DNA of 64,000 bases from Mycolicibacterium sp. (GTDB taxonomy: Bacteria > Actinomycetota > Actinomycetes > Mycobacteriales > Mycobacteriaceae): contig NZ_JAEMTA010000018.1 in NCBI RefSeq assembly GCF_016462545.1, positions 30,209-94,208 of the forward strand. The letters run 5' to 3'. Shown piece after piece: positions 25,407 through 33,017 of this stretch (positions are counted from its first letter, which is position 1; each line of letters starts with the position of its first letter). The notes beneath the pieces are model-generated. The model saw only the letters and a program-made list of their open reading frames with translations, was not told the DNA's origin and searched no databases. A program made the position numbers and the translations under genes.

Positions 25407-26404
25407 GCAAGTTTGCGGAGATCCGTGCCAACGTAGCCAAGGCGTGGCCGTTCCAGACCCTCCCTCCGGGCGCCTGGTCGGCGCAGAAGCCGACCTACGG
25501 TGACGCAAGCCCCGCGGTGATCCAAGCCGCCCTACGGCGTGCCCAACGCCGCCCGAGCGGCAACTGGTATCCCTTCGCGGACAGTTCGCGGATCGGCGCC
25601 AAGAGCGTGGGCACCAGCGTGGCGGGGGTCCAGATCGTCGCGTGGCGCGGAGCCGAGGGTCAGCTGCTGGTGGCGCCGCGCGCGTGCCCGCACCTCGGCG
25701 CGGACCTCGCCACCGCACCCGTCGAGTGCGGGACGCTGGTGTGTCCCTGGCACGGCCTTCGGCTCTCGGATCGGCGTCACGGTGCCTGGAAGCCGTTCCC
25801 GAGCCACGACGACGGGGTGCTGTGCTGGGTGCGGTTGGACGCCGTCGGTGGCGAGACCCCCACGGATGAGCCCATCGGATCGGTCCGTCCCGGCCATCCG
25901 CGCATTGCGGCCGTCACGCGGGTCGAAGGTATCTGCGAGCCATCCGACGTCGTGGCCAACCGACTGGATCCGTGGCACGGCGCGTGGTTCCACCCGCACT
26001 CGTTCACCCGGCTCGAAGTCCTCAGCGCGCCCGCGGTAGACGACGATCTGCCCGAACGTGACGACCGCTTCCTCGTCGCCGTGACCTTCCGGATCGGCCG
26101 GCTCGGCGTTCCGGTGATCGCCGAGTTCACGGCTCCCGGCCCTCGCACCATCGTCATGCACATCGTCGAGGGTGAAGGTCAAGGAAGTGTCGTCGAAACC
26201 CATGGCACCCCAGTGGGTGTGGGGCTCGACGGCCGACCGCGGACAGCTGTCATCGAAGCCACCGTCGCGCACTCCGATCGTCCGAACTTCGGCAAGGGTC
26301 TGGTGGCTGCGCCGTTGATTCGACCGTTGATGCGTCGCTCGGCGACGCGACTGTGGCGCGACGACCTGGAGTACGCCGAGCGTCTGTTCGAGTTGCGATC
26401 CTAG
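25403..26404 (+). CDS. Rieske non-heme iron oxygenase (DUF5914-type) at the end of the crt operon
   Basis: 333 residues; the ATG overlaps the crtU stop. Rieske cluster ligands: Cys95-x-His97 (CPHLG) and Cys114-x2-His117 (CPWHG). A likely mononuclear iron site is Asp189-x2-His192-x4-His197 in NRLDPWHGAWFHPHSF, the D-x2-H-x4-H pattern of Rieske oxygenases. It is thus probably an oxygenase, not just a ferredoxin. Its position predicts carotenoid hydroxylation or ring oxidation; it needs an external reductase. The TAG stop lies within the same CTAG as the convergent idi stop. Confidence 0.82.
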   Translation: MSKFAEIRANVAKAWPFQTLPPGAWSAQKPTYGDASPAVIQAALRRAQRRPSGNWYPFADSSRIGAKSVGTSVAGVQIVAWRGAEGQLLVAPRACPHLGADLATAPVECGTLVCPWHGLRLSDRRHGAWKPFPSHDDGVLCWVRLDAVGGETPTDEPIGSVRPGHPRIAAVTRVEGICEPSDVVANRLDPWHGAWFHPHSFTRLEVLSAPAVDDDLPERDDRFLVAVTFRIGRLGVPVIAEFTAPGPRTIVMHIVEGEGQGSVVETHGTPVGVGLDGRPRTAVIEATVAHSDRPNFGKGLVAAPLIRPLMRRSATRLWRDDLEYAERLFELRS

Positions 26405-26952
26405 TGCGCTCGCCCGATGCCGGCGGCGTCGAGAAGTGGGACCTGCTCGATGGCCCACGGACTGATCGCCCACGGGATTCGTACGGCGCTGCGCAGTTGA
26501 TCCCACGGCACCCACGCGGAGTCCATGATCTCCCCGGGGTCGATGTCCACCGGTCCGACGGCGCGGGCGGCGAACACGGGGCAGACCTCGTTCTCCACGA
26601 CTCCGTGCGCATCGATCGCTCGATAGCGGAAATCCGGGAGCACGCATCGCAACTCCGTGATCTCGACGCCCAACTCCTTGCGGGCTCGCCGCACTACCGC
26701 GTCGGCCACCGGCTCGTCGGGCGCGGGGTGGCCGCAGAACGAATTGGTCCAGACGCCGGGAAAGGCCCGCTTGTCCAGAGCTCGCCGGGTCAGCAATACC
26801 TGACCGGCGTCGTCGAAGAGGTAACACGAGAATGCGAAGTGCAGGGGGGTCGAGGCGTCGTGGATGTCCGACTTGGGCGCTGTGCCGATCCTTTGACCTG
26901 CATCGTCGAGAAGGACGACCAGCTCGTCGTTCGTAATTGAGTTCAGTGACAT
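26401..26952 (-). CDS. idi: Isopentenyl-diphosphate delta-isomerase, type 1
   Basis: Interconverts IPP and DMAPP, feeding crtE. 183 residues from the ATG at 26952. Nudix fold with His31 and His38, active-site Cys73 in TNSFCGHPAPDE, His75, the helix ADAVVRRARKELG, and metal/active-site Glu120 and Glu122 (GVVENEVCPVF). These align with Cys67, His25/32/69 and Glu114/116 of the E. coli enzyme. It is convergent with the Rieske gene and shares its stop tetranucleotide. Confidence 0.95.
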   Translation of the reverse strand: MSLNSITNDELVVLLDDAGQRIGTAPKSDIHDASTPLHFAFSCYLFDDAGQVLLTRRALDKRAFPGVWTNSFCGHPAPDEPVADAVVRRARKELGVEITELRCVLPDFRYRAIDAHGVVENEVCPVFAARAVGPVDIDPGEIMDSAWVPWDQLRSAVRIPWAISPWAIEQVPLLDAAGIGRAH

Positions 26953-27099
26953 GACCGCGACGTGGCTCCTACGAAAAAGTGGGGATGGACCCATGCTAAC
27001 GATCAATTCGGCGCCAACTGCGGCGTGGACTGGTGTGCGCGGTGACACCCACTGCCATCTGGTCGATCGGCCGAATGGCAGAGGGGGCAAGATGCTGTC

Positions 27100-27780
27100 A
27101 TGACGTTGCAGAACCACGACCTTGCGCTGCGCATGGCGGAGTTGGCGCGCGTCATCGCGCTGCGAAGGGTCGAGGACGTCCTGGCCGACGTGACCGCGAC
27201 CGCCAAGGAACTGATTCCGGGCGTCGACGTGGCAGGCGTGTTGCTGGTGGGGAAGGCCGGCAGCTTCGAGACCCTGGCGCAGACGGACGAGTTGATGTTC
27301 AAGCTCGACGAGTTGCAGATGCGTTTCGGCGAGGGGCCGTGCCTGGAAGCGGCGCTGGACGAGATCGTCGTACGCATCGATGACTTCTACGATGAGCCGC
27401 GGTTTCCGAAGTACGCATCCGAGGTGGTGAAGCTGGGGATGCGCTCGGCGTTGTCGTTCAAGCTCTACACCGCCGATCGCACCGCCGGGGCGCTGAATCT
27501 GTTCGGCTACGAGCCGAGCCTGTGGGACAGCGAGGCGGAGTCGATCGGGATGATCCTGGCGGCGCATGCGGCGGCGGCGATCCTGGCCAGCCGCGAGGGT
27601 GAGCAGTTGCAGTCGGCGTTGTCGACGCGGGATCGGATCGGTCAGGCCAAGGGCATCATCATGGAGCGGTTCAAGATCGACGACGTGCGGGCGTTCGCCA
27701 TGCTGCGCCAGCTCTCGCAGGACACCAACACCAAGTTGATCGACGTCGCGCAACGCGTCATCGACACCCGCGACACCTGA
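27100..27780 (+). CDS. GAF-ANTAR transcription antitermination regulator
   Basis: 226 residues. GAF sensor domain at about 20-165 (VEDVLADVTATAKELIPGVD to LNLFGYEP). The C-terminal ANTAR RNA-binding domain is at about 172-225: LSTRDRIGQAKGIIMERFKI, then the helix AFAMLRQLSQDTNTKLIDVA. ANTAR proteins bind paired RNA hairpins with hexaloops and prevent termination. The ligand sensed by the GAF domain is unknown. A structured leader with one A1/G4 hexaloop lies 160 bases downstream, before mgtE-like/nramp, so it may be a target. Confidence 0.93.
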   Translation: MTLQNHDLALRMAELARVIALRRVEDVLADVTATAKELIPGVDVAGVLLVGKAGSFETLAQTDELMFKLDELQMRFGEGPCLEAALDEIVVRIDDFYDEPRFPKYASEVVKLGMRSALSFKLYTADRTAGALNLFGYEPSLWDSEAESIGMILAAHAAAAILASREGEQLQSALSTRDRIGQAKGIIMERFKIDDVRAFAMLRQLSQDTNTKLIDVAQRVIDTRDT

Positions 27781-27920
27781 CCCCCGCACGTGGGCATCAC
27801 TTGTGAGATTCCTGGGAGTTTGCTCAGGCTGCGAAATGTAATGCCTTGATGTGGAACACTATTGGCGTTCGGAACGGCTGATATAGCCGCTCCTCCCCAG
27901 TGCTGGTTCGAGGGTTTCGC

Positions 27921-28070
27921 AGGAGGTGATCACCGTGATGACTGGTGAACCTCCCAGTACCGCCAACCGCTGACCGGTGGCATCGCCGCCACCGTCGTTG
28001 GCGCCGCCTCACGTCCTTCCACACGCTTCGCCGGCCGCCCGCAGGGGCGCTCCGGTCCCCTTCGCGTGTG
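27921..28070 (+). ncRNA. Structured leader RNA upstream of the MgtE-N/NRAMP operon
   Basis: Four stems can be drawn exactly. Hairpin A: GGAGGT (27922-27927) with ACCTCC (27949-27954), then TCACC (27930-27934) with GGTGA (27944-27948); its loop carries an ATG and its 5' arm an AGGAGG ribosome site. Stem B: CGCCAAC (27961-27967) with GTTGGCG (27997-28003), enclosing CGGTGGC (27975-27981) and GCCACCG (27988-27994) around the hexaloop ATCGCC. Stem C: CACACGC (28020-28026) with GCGTGTG (28064-28070), enclosing AGGGG/CCCCT. CCTCC at 27892-27896 can compete for GGAGG. This indicates a regulatory leader; the family is unknown to me. Confidence 0.55.
27938..27973 (+). CDS. 11-codon leader peptide MTGEPPSTANR
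   Basis: The ATG at 27938 is preceded by AGGAGGTGATC, an 11-base match to the complement of the 16S rRNA tail, far stronger than at any neighbouring gene. The peptide has consecutive prolines and stops with TGA at 27971, between stems B outer and inner. Translation would open hairpin A and stem B, so ribosome position could set the fold of the downstream RNA, as proline-containing leader peptides do for Mg2+ transporter genes in enterobacteria (mgtL). Confidence 0.5.
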   Translation: MTGEPPSTANR

Positions 28071-28108
28071 CGCATGCCGGTCACCATCACCCGTAGGAGC
28101 TGAACTCG

Positions 28109-29461
28109 ATGACTCTAGGTACCAGTCCGCGCTGGGCTCCCCGCGGAGGGGGAGTACCGCGTGCCGAACGCATCTCGAACCGACGAGCGGTCCGAGAGGC
28201 GCTCATTTCAGTGGCAGGTCTGATCGGCACTCCGGTGTCCAATCAGGTCGGTCAACCGGTCGGGCGCCTGGTCGATCTCGTCGCGCGGATGAACTCGGGC
28301 GACCGGTATCCACCCTTGAGTGGACTCCTCGTCGCTGTCGGATCGCGGCATGCCTTTCTTCCCATCGAGACCGTCGGCGAAATCACCCAGCGCACAGTGC
28401 AATTGGCGGCTGCCCGGGTCGACCTGCGTGAGTTTCTGAGGCGCCCCGGCGAGGTGCTGCTTGCCGCGGACGTGATCGATCATCAGTTGATCGACCTCGA
28501 CGGCCGCCAGGTGCGTCGTGCCGCCGACTTGTATCTGGTGCCGATGGGGACCGAGTACAGGTTGGTCGGACTCGACGTCAGCTTCGCCACGCTGCTACGC
28601 AGGCTCGGCCCGCGTCGGTGGCGCGGACGGCCCACCCCCGAGCGCGTCATCGACTGGGACGCGGTGGCGCCGTTGGGAGAAGCCGACGGCTCGCCCACGG
28701 CAGTGCACCTGCGGGCCACCGACGAGAAGTTGCGCCGGCTGGCTCCCTCGGACCTCGCCGATCTGTTGGAGGACCTGGCTCGTCCGGCCCGCCAGCAGCT
28801 CCTCGAAAGGCTCGGCCCCGATGCCGCCGCCGACGCGCTCGAGGAGATGGAACCCGACGAATTGGAGGCACTGCTGCGCGAGGCGTCCCGGAATCGGGCC
28901 GCCACGCTGCTCGCGGCGATGGCGCCCGACGAGGCCGTGGATGCCCTGCGCGACCTGTCCACCAGGGAACGCGACGAGATCCTCGAGCAGATGCCCGACC
29001 GTGCGGCGCAGCAGTTGACCGCCCTGCTGAGCTTCCCGGAGCGTACGGCCGGCGGCTTCATGACCACGGTCCTGGCGCGGGCCCGCACCAGCGACACCAT
29101 CGGTGACGTCGAGCGGATCGTCGCTCGCTACCGCGCCCACCGCGCGGAGATCGACGGAGTGCTGATCTACGACGACGGCGACGTCCTGGTCGCCGATCTG
29201 CCGTTGTTCGATCTGATCGCCCACCCCGACGATGCGTTGGTGTCCGAGGTGTTGGAGGCCGAGGGGCATCCCGAGCCGCTGACCGTGGCTGCCGACGGAG
29301 GCGTCGACGAGGTGGCCGACATCCTGGTGCGAACCCGGCGGGCGTCGTTGTTGGTCGTGGACTCCGATGGCCGTCCCATCGGGCGCATCCTGGCCGACGA
29401 CGTCCTAGACGCACTGCTACCGGAGCGGGGGAGGTTTCACTTCCCCCGACTGCTGTCATGA
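28109..29461 (+). CDS. PRC-barrel/MgtE-N/CBS protein without membrane domain
   Basis: 450 residues. Two PRC-barrel-like units (about 33-95 and 112-155), an MgtE N-terminal superhelical domain (about 205-305: DLADLLEDLARPARQQLLER, DALEEMEPDELEALLREASR, LDQMPDRAA-type repeats) and a CBS pair (about 315-445, starting TAGGFMTTVLARART). In MgtE these cytosolic domains sense Mg2+ and gate the pore, but here the protein ends after CBS with no membrane helices. It overlaps the NRAMP gene by 4 bases, so it probably acts as the metal-sensing regulatory partner of that transporter. Confidence 0.85.
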   Translation: MTLGTSPRWAPRGGGVPRAERISNRRAVREALISVAGLIGTPVSNQVGQPVGRLVDLVARMNSGDRYPPLSGLLVAVGSRHAFLPIETVGEITQRTVQLAAARVDLREFLRRPGEVLLAADVIDHQLIDLDGRQVRRAADLYLVPMGTEYRLVGLDVSFATLLRRLGPRRWRGRPTPERVIDWDAVAPLGEADGSPTAVHLRATDEKLRRLAPSDLADLLEDLARPARQQLLERLGPDAAADALEEMEPDELEALLREASRNRAATLLAAMAPDEAVDALRDLSTRERDEILEQMPDRAAQQLTALLSFPERTAGGFMTTVLARARTSDTIGDVERIVARYRAHRAEIDGVLIYDDGDVLVADLPLFDLIAHPDDALVSEVLEAEGHPEPLTVAADGGVDEVADILVRTRRASLLVVDSDGRPIGRILADDVLDALLPERGRFHFPRLLS

Positions 29462-30807
29462 CGTCGGACTTCCGAGGGGCAGACGTCGAACCGACCGTCG
29501 ACGACGCGCACCTGGCCGACGGTGGATCGGTGTCGGGGTGGCGGCACCGCGCGGCGGGCTGGGCCACCCGCATACCCGGCGGCGGCCGGTTGCTGGCATA
29601 TCTCGCGATCGCGGGACCGGGGATGATCGCCGCGAATGCGGGCAACGATGCCGCAGGTATCGCGACATATGCCAGCGCCGGGTCCCAATTCGTCTATCGC
29701 ACCTTGTTCTTCATGGTTCTGGTCACCGTCGCCCTGGTATTGGTGCAGGAGATGTCGGTGCGACTGGGCACGTTCACCGGAAAGGGGCTCGCGGCCTTGA
29801 TCCGCGAGCAGTTCTCGCTGCGGCTCACCGCGCTGGCGCTCGGCTGCATCCTGCTGGCCAACACTGGTTTGGTGGTCGCCGAGTTCGCCGGGATCGGAGC
29901 CGCCTTCGAACTCGTCGGTGTCAGCAGATACTGGGTGATTCCCGTTGCCGCCCTGATGATCTGGGGTCTGGTGCTATTCGGTTCCTACCGCTACGCCGAA
30001 CGCATCTTCCTGGTGCTGTCGCTGGCGTTCTTCGCCTACCCCGCCGCCGCCTTCTTAGCCCATCCGGACTGGACGGACGTCGGCACCAACCTGGTGTTGC
30101 CGCACTTCGATCTGACGCAGGACTTCATTCTGCTCGGCGTGGCCCTCATCGGCACGACCGTGTCTCCGTACATGCAGTTCTACGCCGCCGCCGGGGTGGT
30201 CGATCGCGGCGTCGGCCCGGCCGACTATCGCGCTGCCCGAACGGATGCCGTCTCCGGAGCGATCTTCGCGTGCGTCATCTCGATCTGCATCATCGTCGCT
30301 ACCGGGGCCGCCATCGGCGGCAGTGGACCGTTGGACTCCGCGGCGGAGGCGGCCGAGGCGCTGCGTCCGGTCGCGGGCAACGCGGCGACCGCCTTGTTCG
30401 CCCTCGGTCTGCTCGGTGCGAGCGCCCTCGCCGCGGCGGTGGTGCCACTGTCGAGCAGTTATGCCATCAGCGAGGCGTTCGGAGTAGAGCGATCCGTCTC
30501 ACGGCGCTTCACCGAGGCACCACTCTTCCTGGGGCTGTTCACGTTTCAGATCCTTCTGGGCGCCGCGGTGGCGATGACTCCGGTCAATCTCATCAACCTG
30601 CTCATCGGCACCCAGGTACTTCAGGGGATCATCACACCCATCGTGTTGATCTACATTCTGGTCCTGACGAATCGGCGATCGGTGCTCGGCAATGCTGCCA
30701 ACGGGCCGGTGTTCCGGGTGGTCTCGACCGTCGCCGTGGCGGGCATCAGCGTCATGTCCCTGCTCCTGCTGGGTTGGACCGTTCTCGGGTGGTTCGGCCT
30801 GGCGTGA
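29458..30807 (+). CDS. Divergent NRAMP-family divalent metal transporter
   Basis: 449 residues with about 11 membrane helices. The first helix carries GPGMIAANAGNDAAG (53-67) where transition-metal NRAMPs have DPGN. The sixth-helix region carries TTVSPYMQFY (SPYM at 236-239) where they have the MPHN metal-binding motif with its key methionine. Loss of both motifs points away from Mn/Fe and towards a hard ion such as Mg2+ (NRAMP-related Mg transporters lack the methionine) or another substrate. Translationally coupled to the MgtE-N/CBS protein. Ends 3 bases before the convergent sulfatase. Confidence 0.85.
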   Translation: MTSDFRGADVEPTVDDAHLADGGSVSGWRHRAAGWATRIPGGGRLLAYLAIAGPGMIAANAGNDAAGIATYASAGSQFVYRTLFFMVLVTVALVLVQEMSVRLGTFTGKGLAALIREQFSLRLTALALGCILLANTGLVVAEFAGIGAAFELVGVSRYWVIPVAALMIWGLVLFGSYRYAERIFLVLSLAFFAYPAAAFLAHPDWTDVGTNLVLPHFDLTQDFILLGVALIGTTVSPYMQFYAAAGVVDRGVGPADYRAARTDAVSGAIFACVISICIIVATGAAIGGSGPLDSAAEAAEALRPVAGNAATALFALGLLGASALAAAVVPLSSSYAISEAFGVERSVSRRFTEAPLFLGLFTFQILLGAAVAMTPVNLINLLIGTQVLQGIITPIVLIYILVLTNRRSVLGNAANGPVFRVVSTVAVAGISVMSLLLLGWTVLGWFGLA

Positions 30808-30810
30808 CGG

Positions 30811-32385
30811 CTAGCCGCTCCGCGCCGTGGCGACCTGGACGAGGTTGGCCAATCCCTGCTCCTGGGCGTCGCGGAGGTACTCGGGCAGCGGCGCGTGAAC
30901 CTCCGGCAGCACTTCGCCGTCGACGAGGGCCTGCAGCACCGCCTGTCTACTGCTGCGCCCGGCCTGATTGTCGACTTCCCGGCGGCCGAGTTCGGTGGCG
31001 TAGTCGTACAGTTCGTACTCCACCGGGCGGGACGCGTCGAGATCCATGCTGCCGTCGCGCCAGTAGGAGTAGACGCCGAACTTGGCGGTGGGAGTGCGTA
31101 CGGCCAGGACGTGACTGGGGGCGCTGGTGGGGATGTGCGTCGAATCGACGTCGATCCCGAGGAACTTGCGAGCCTGGTCGGAGCCGAAGAGCGCAGCCAT
31201 CTCCTCGACGGACGTGTCGTCGGTCAGGTGAGCGATCCAGGGTCGACCCCGCGCGGCAGGGTTCTTGGCGATGTCGGCGAGGTCGGCACGCTCGGTCAGG
31301 TGCGCGTATCGCGGATCGCTGCGCCAGCTGCCGTCGCCACCCAGCGTCAACAAGAGCGGCGCCAGATCGACGCTCGAGGTCAGCTGGGTGCGAACGTCAC
31401 CGGGCTTCGGCGTCAGGCGACCGGACGGGTCACGGATGTAGAGCGGGACGCGGATGCCCTCCTCGTAGATGCCTGCGCCCTTGCCCCGCAGGCCGTGCGA
31501 GCCTGCGTACTCGCCGTGATCGGAGGTGAAGACCACGACGGTCTCACGTTCGATCTCCGGACGTGTCGCCAACGTCTGCAGCACCCTGCCGATTTGGTGA
31601 TCGACCTGCTGGTGCAACCACAGGTACATGTCCAGGCCGCGGGCCCACTGCCGGTCGACGTCGGGCCCGGTGTGGGGAAGTGCGCCGGTGATCAGCGGTC
31701 CCATGAACTCGGCGTAGTCGATCTGCAGTCGCGGCTTTCCGCGGCGCCGCAAGTCCTCTGGCGTCTCGAAGTTGGGGGGCCGTTCGGTGAACACGTGCGG
31801 GGCTTCTTCTGGCAGAGGACTTCTCGGCCACCACATGATGTCGTGCGGGTTCACCAGGGACACGGTGGTGCACCACGGCCCGTCGTCACCGTGCTCGCCG
31901 AACCACTGTCCGAACTGATCGGCGATGCTCGAATCCCGTTGCAGGCCTTCACTTGGTGCGCCGTTCGGGGACGGGTAGGTGCCACCGGCAAAGCCGTGGG
32001 CGTCCAGTCCATCGGGAGTGGTGTCACCCTGGTGGCCGAGGTGCCACTTGCCCCACCACCAGGTGCGGTAGCCCGCCTCGCGGAGCATGGTGCCCCAGGT
32101 CGGGAACCGCGGCGCCAGGGTCGATTCGGTGGCTCCGTCGCCGGTGAAAAGACAACCCGTCTGATGCGAGTAGAGGCCGGTGGTCATGACACCGCGAGCC
32201 GGTGTGCACATGTTCGACGCGGTGTAGTGCCGTTCGAAGGACACGCTTTCGCGACGGAGGCCGGCCAGGTTAGGCAACATGGCATCGAGCGTCGCCGGCT
32301 CGGGAAACCACTGCGGCGCCCGCATCTGGTCGACCACGATGACGAGGATGTTCGGCTTGCCACTCGCGTCGCGCTCGATCGCCAT
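30811..32385 (-). CDS. Type I sulfatase (formylglycine-dependent)
   Basis: Hydrolyses sulfate esters. 524 residues from the ATG at 32385. The N-terminal metal site is PNILVIVVDQMR (Asp19). The sulfatase signature C-x-P-x-R is CTPARG with Cys60, converted to formylglycine by FGE. Further conserved segments are GYRTWWWGKWHLG and VVVFTSDHGEYAGSHGLRGKG. No signal peptide is evident, so it is probably cytoplasmic. Substrate unknown. The gene starts 59 bases from the 3' end of tRNA-Arg, in the same orientation. Confidence 0.92.
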   Translation of the reverse strand: MAIERDASGKPNILVIVVDQMRAPQWFPEPATLDAMLPNLAGLRRESVSFERHYTASNMCTPARGVMTTGLYSHQTGCLFTGDGATESTLAPRFPTWGTMLREAGYRTWWWGKWHLGHQGDTTPDGLDAHGFAGGTYPSPNGAPSEGLQRDSSIADQFGQWFGEHGDDGPWCTTVSLVNPHDIMWWPRSPLPEEAPHVFTERPPNFETPEDLRRRGKPRLQIDYAEFMGPLITGALPHTGPDVDRQWARGLDMYLWLHQQVDHQIGRVLQTLATRPEIERETVVVFTSDHGEYAGSHGLRGKGAGIYEEGIRVPLYIRDPSGRLTPKPGDVRTQLTSSVDLAPLLLTLGGDGSWRSDPRYAHLTERADLADIAKNPAARGRPWIAHLTDDTSVEEMAALFGSDQARKFLGIDVDSTHIPTSAPSHVLAVRTPTAKFGVYSYWRDGSMDLDASRPVEYELYDYATELGRREVDNQAGRSSRQAVLQALVDGEVLPEVHAPLPEYLRDAQEQGLANLVQVATARSG

Positions 32386-32443
32386 CCACCGAGATTACTA
32401 GACGAGCTAGCAATTCTGTCGGTGGAGCTAGACCCGAACCAAG

Positions 32444-32516
32444 CGCCCCCGGCAGGGATCGAACCTGCGACCAACCGCTTAGAAGGCGGCTGCTCTATCC
32501 GCTGAGCTACGGAGGC
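32444..32516 (-). tRNA. tRNA-Arg (anticodon UCU)
   Basis: 73 nt, all arms fold: acceptor GCCTCCG with CGGGGGC, D arm GCTC/GAGC, anticodon stem GCCGC/GCGGT with loop CTTCTAA (anticodon TCT), variable TGGTC, T arm GCAGG/CCTGC with loop TTCGATC, discriminator G, no encoded CCA. Reads AGA codons, rare in this genome type. Its first 26 nt plus 4 upstream bases are repeated exactly at 33028-33057. Its upstream DNA is the mini-element, so its promoter must be supplied by the element (TTGGTG-N14-TAAGGT on the minus strand is a candidate). Confidence 0.97.
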
Positions 32517-32550
32517 AGCGGACATACCTTAGCCGAAACGTCCCACACCA

Positions 32551-33009
32551 ATGGACGGGTCATCCCCTACTCTGGAATGGGTGGCGGCGCATCCTACGAA
32601 GGAGAAGGGCGACCTCGGTGTCGCCAAGGTGCACGCCGATTTGGTGGCCCAAGGTTTCATAGTCTTGTTTCCCGTTACGGAGCACGCGCCGTTCGATCTC
32701 GTTGCCTATTCGAGCGGTGAGTTTCATCGGCTTCAAGTGAAGTATCGATCGGCGTGCGCGGGCGCAGTCAAGGTGCAGTTCCGTTCCACGTGGGCGGATC
32801 GTCGCGGTACGCATACGACACCGATGGACAAGGATGCGATCGACATCGTGTGCATCTACTGCCCCGAAACCGATCACTGCTATTACGTACGTCCCGGCGA
32901 CCACGGCACATCGGTCACGCTCCGGATCGCTCCGAGTAGGAACGGCCAGCAGGCGGGGGTCCTCTCCGCCGATGCCTTCCGCGAACTGCCGCGCGTTGTC
33001 ATTGGTTGA
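32551..33009 (+). CDS. PD-(D/E)XK homing-endonuclease-like protein (I-Ssp6803I type)
   Basis: 152 residues. The core KEKGDLGVAKVHADLVAQGF, then HAPFDLVAYSSGEFHRLQVK, fits the group-I-intron-associated PD-(D/E)XK family. Candidate catalytic residues are Glu18, Asp49, Gln62 and Lys64. The Gln-x-Lys in place of Glu-x-Lys is the known peculiarity of I-Ssp6803I, an intron endonuclease that targets a tRNA gene. The C-terminal half (DAIDIVCIYCPETDHCYYVR) is a continuing beta fold. No intron is present here, so it is free-standing. It is opposite in orientation to tRNA-Arg; its ATG is 35 bases from the tRNA 5' end. Confidence 0.8.
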   Translation: MDGSSPTLEWVAAHPTKEKGDLGVAKVHADLVAQGFIVLFPVTEHAPFDLVAYSSGEFHRLQVKYRSACAGAVKVQFRSTWADRRGTHTTPMDKDAIDIVCIYCPETDHCYYVRPGDHGTSVTLRIAPSRNGQQAGVLSADAFRELPRVVIG

Positions 33010-33017
33010 GCGCGGCG

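Noticed and set aside
27921..28070. Canonical M-box (ykoK) magnesium riboswitch
   Set aside because: GGTGAACCTCC is reminiscent of the M-box opening, but the conserved core and GTCGAAAGAC-type element are not found, so I do not assign the family; a covariance search would decide.
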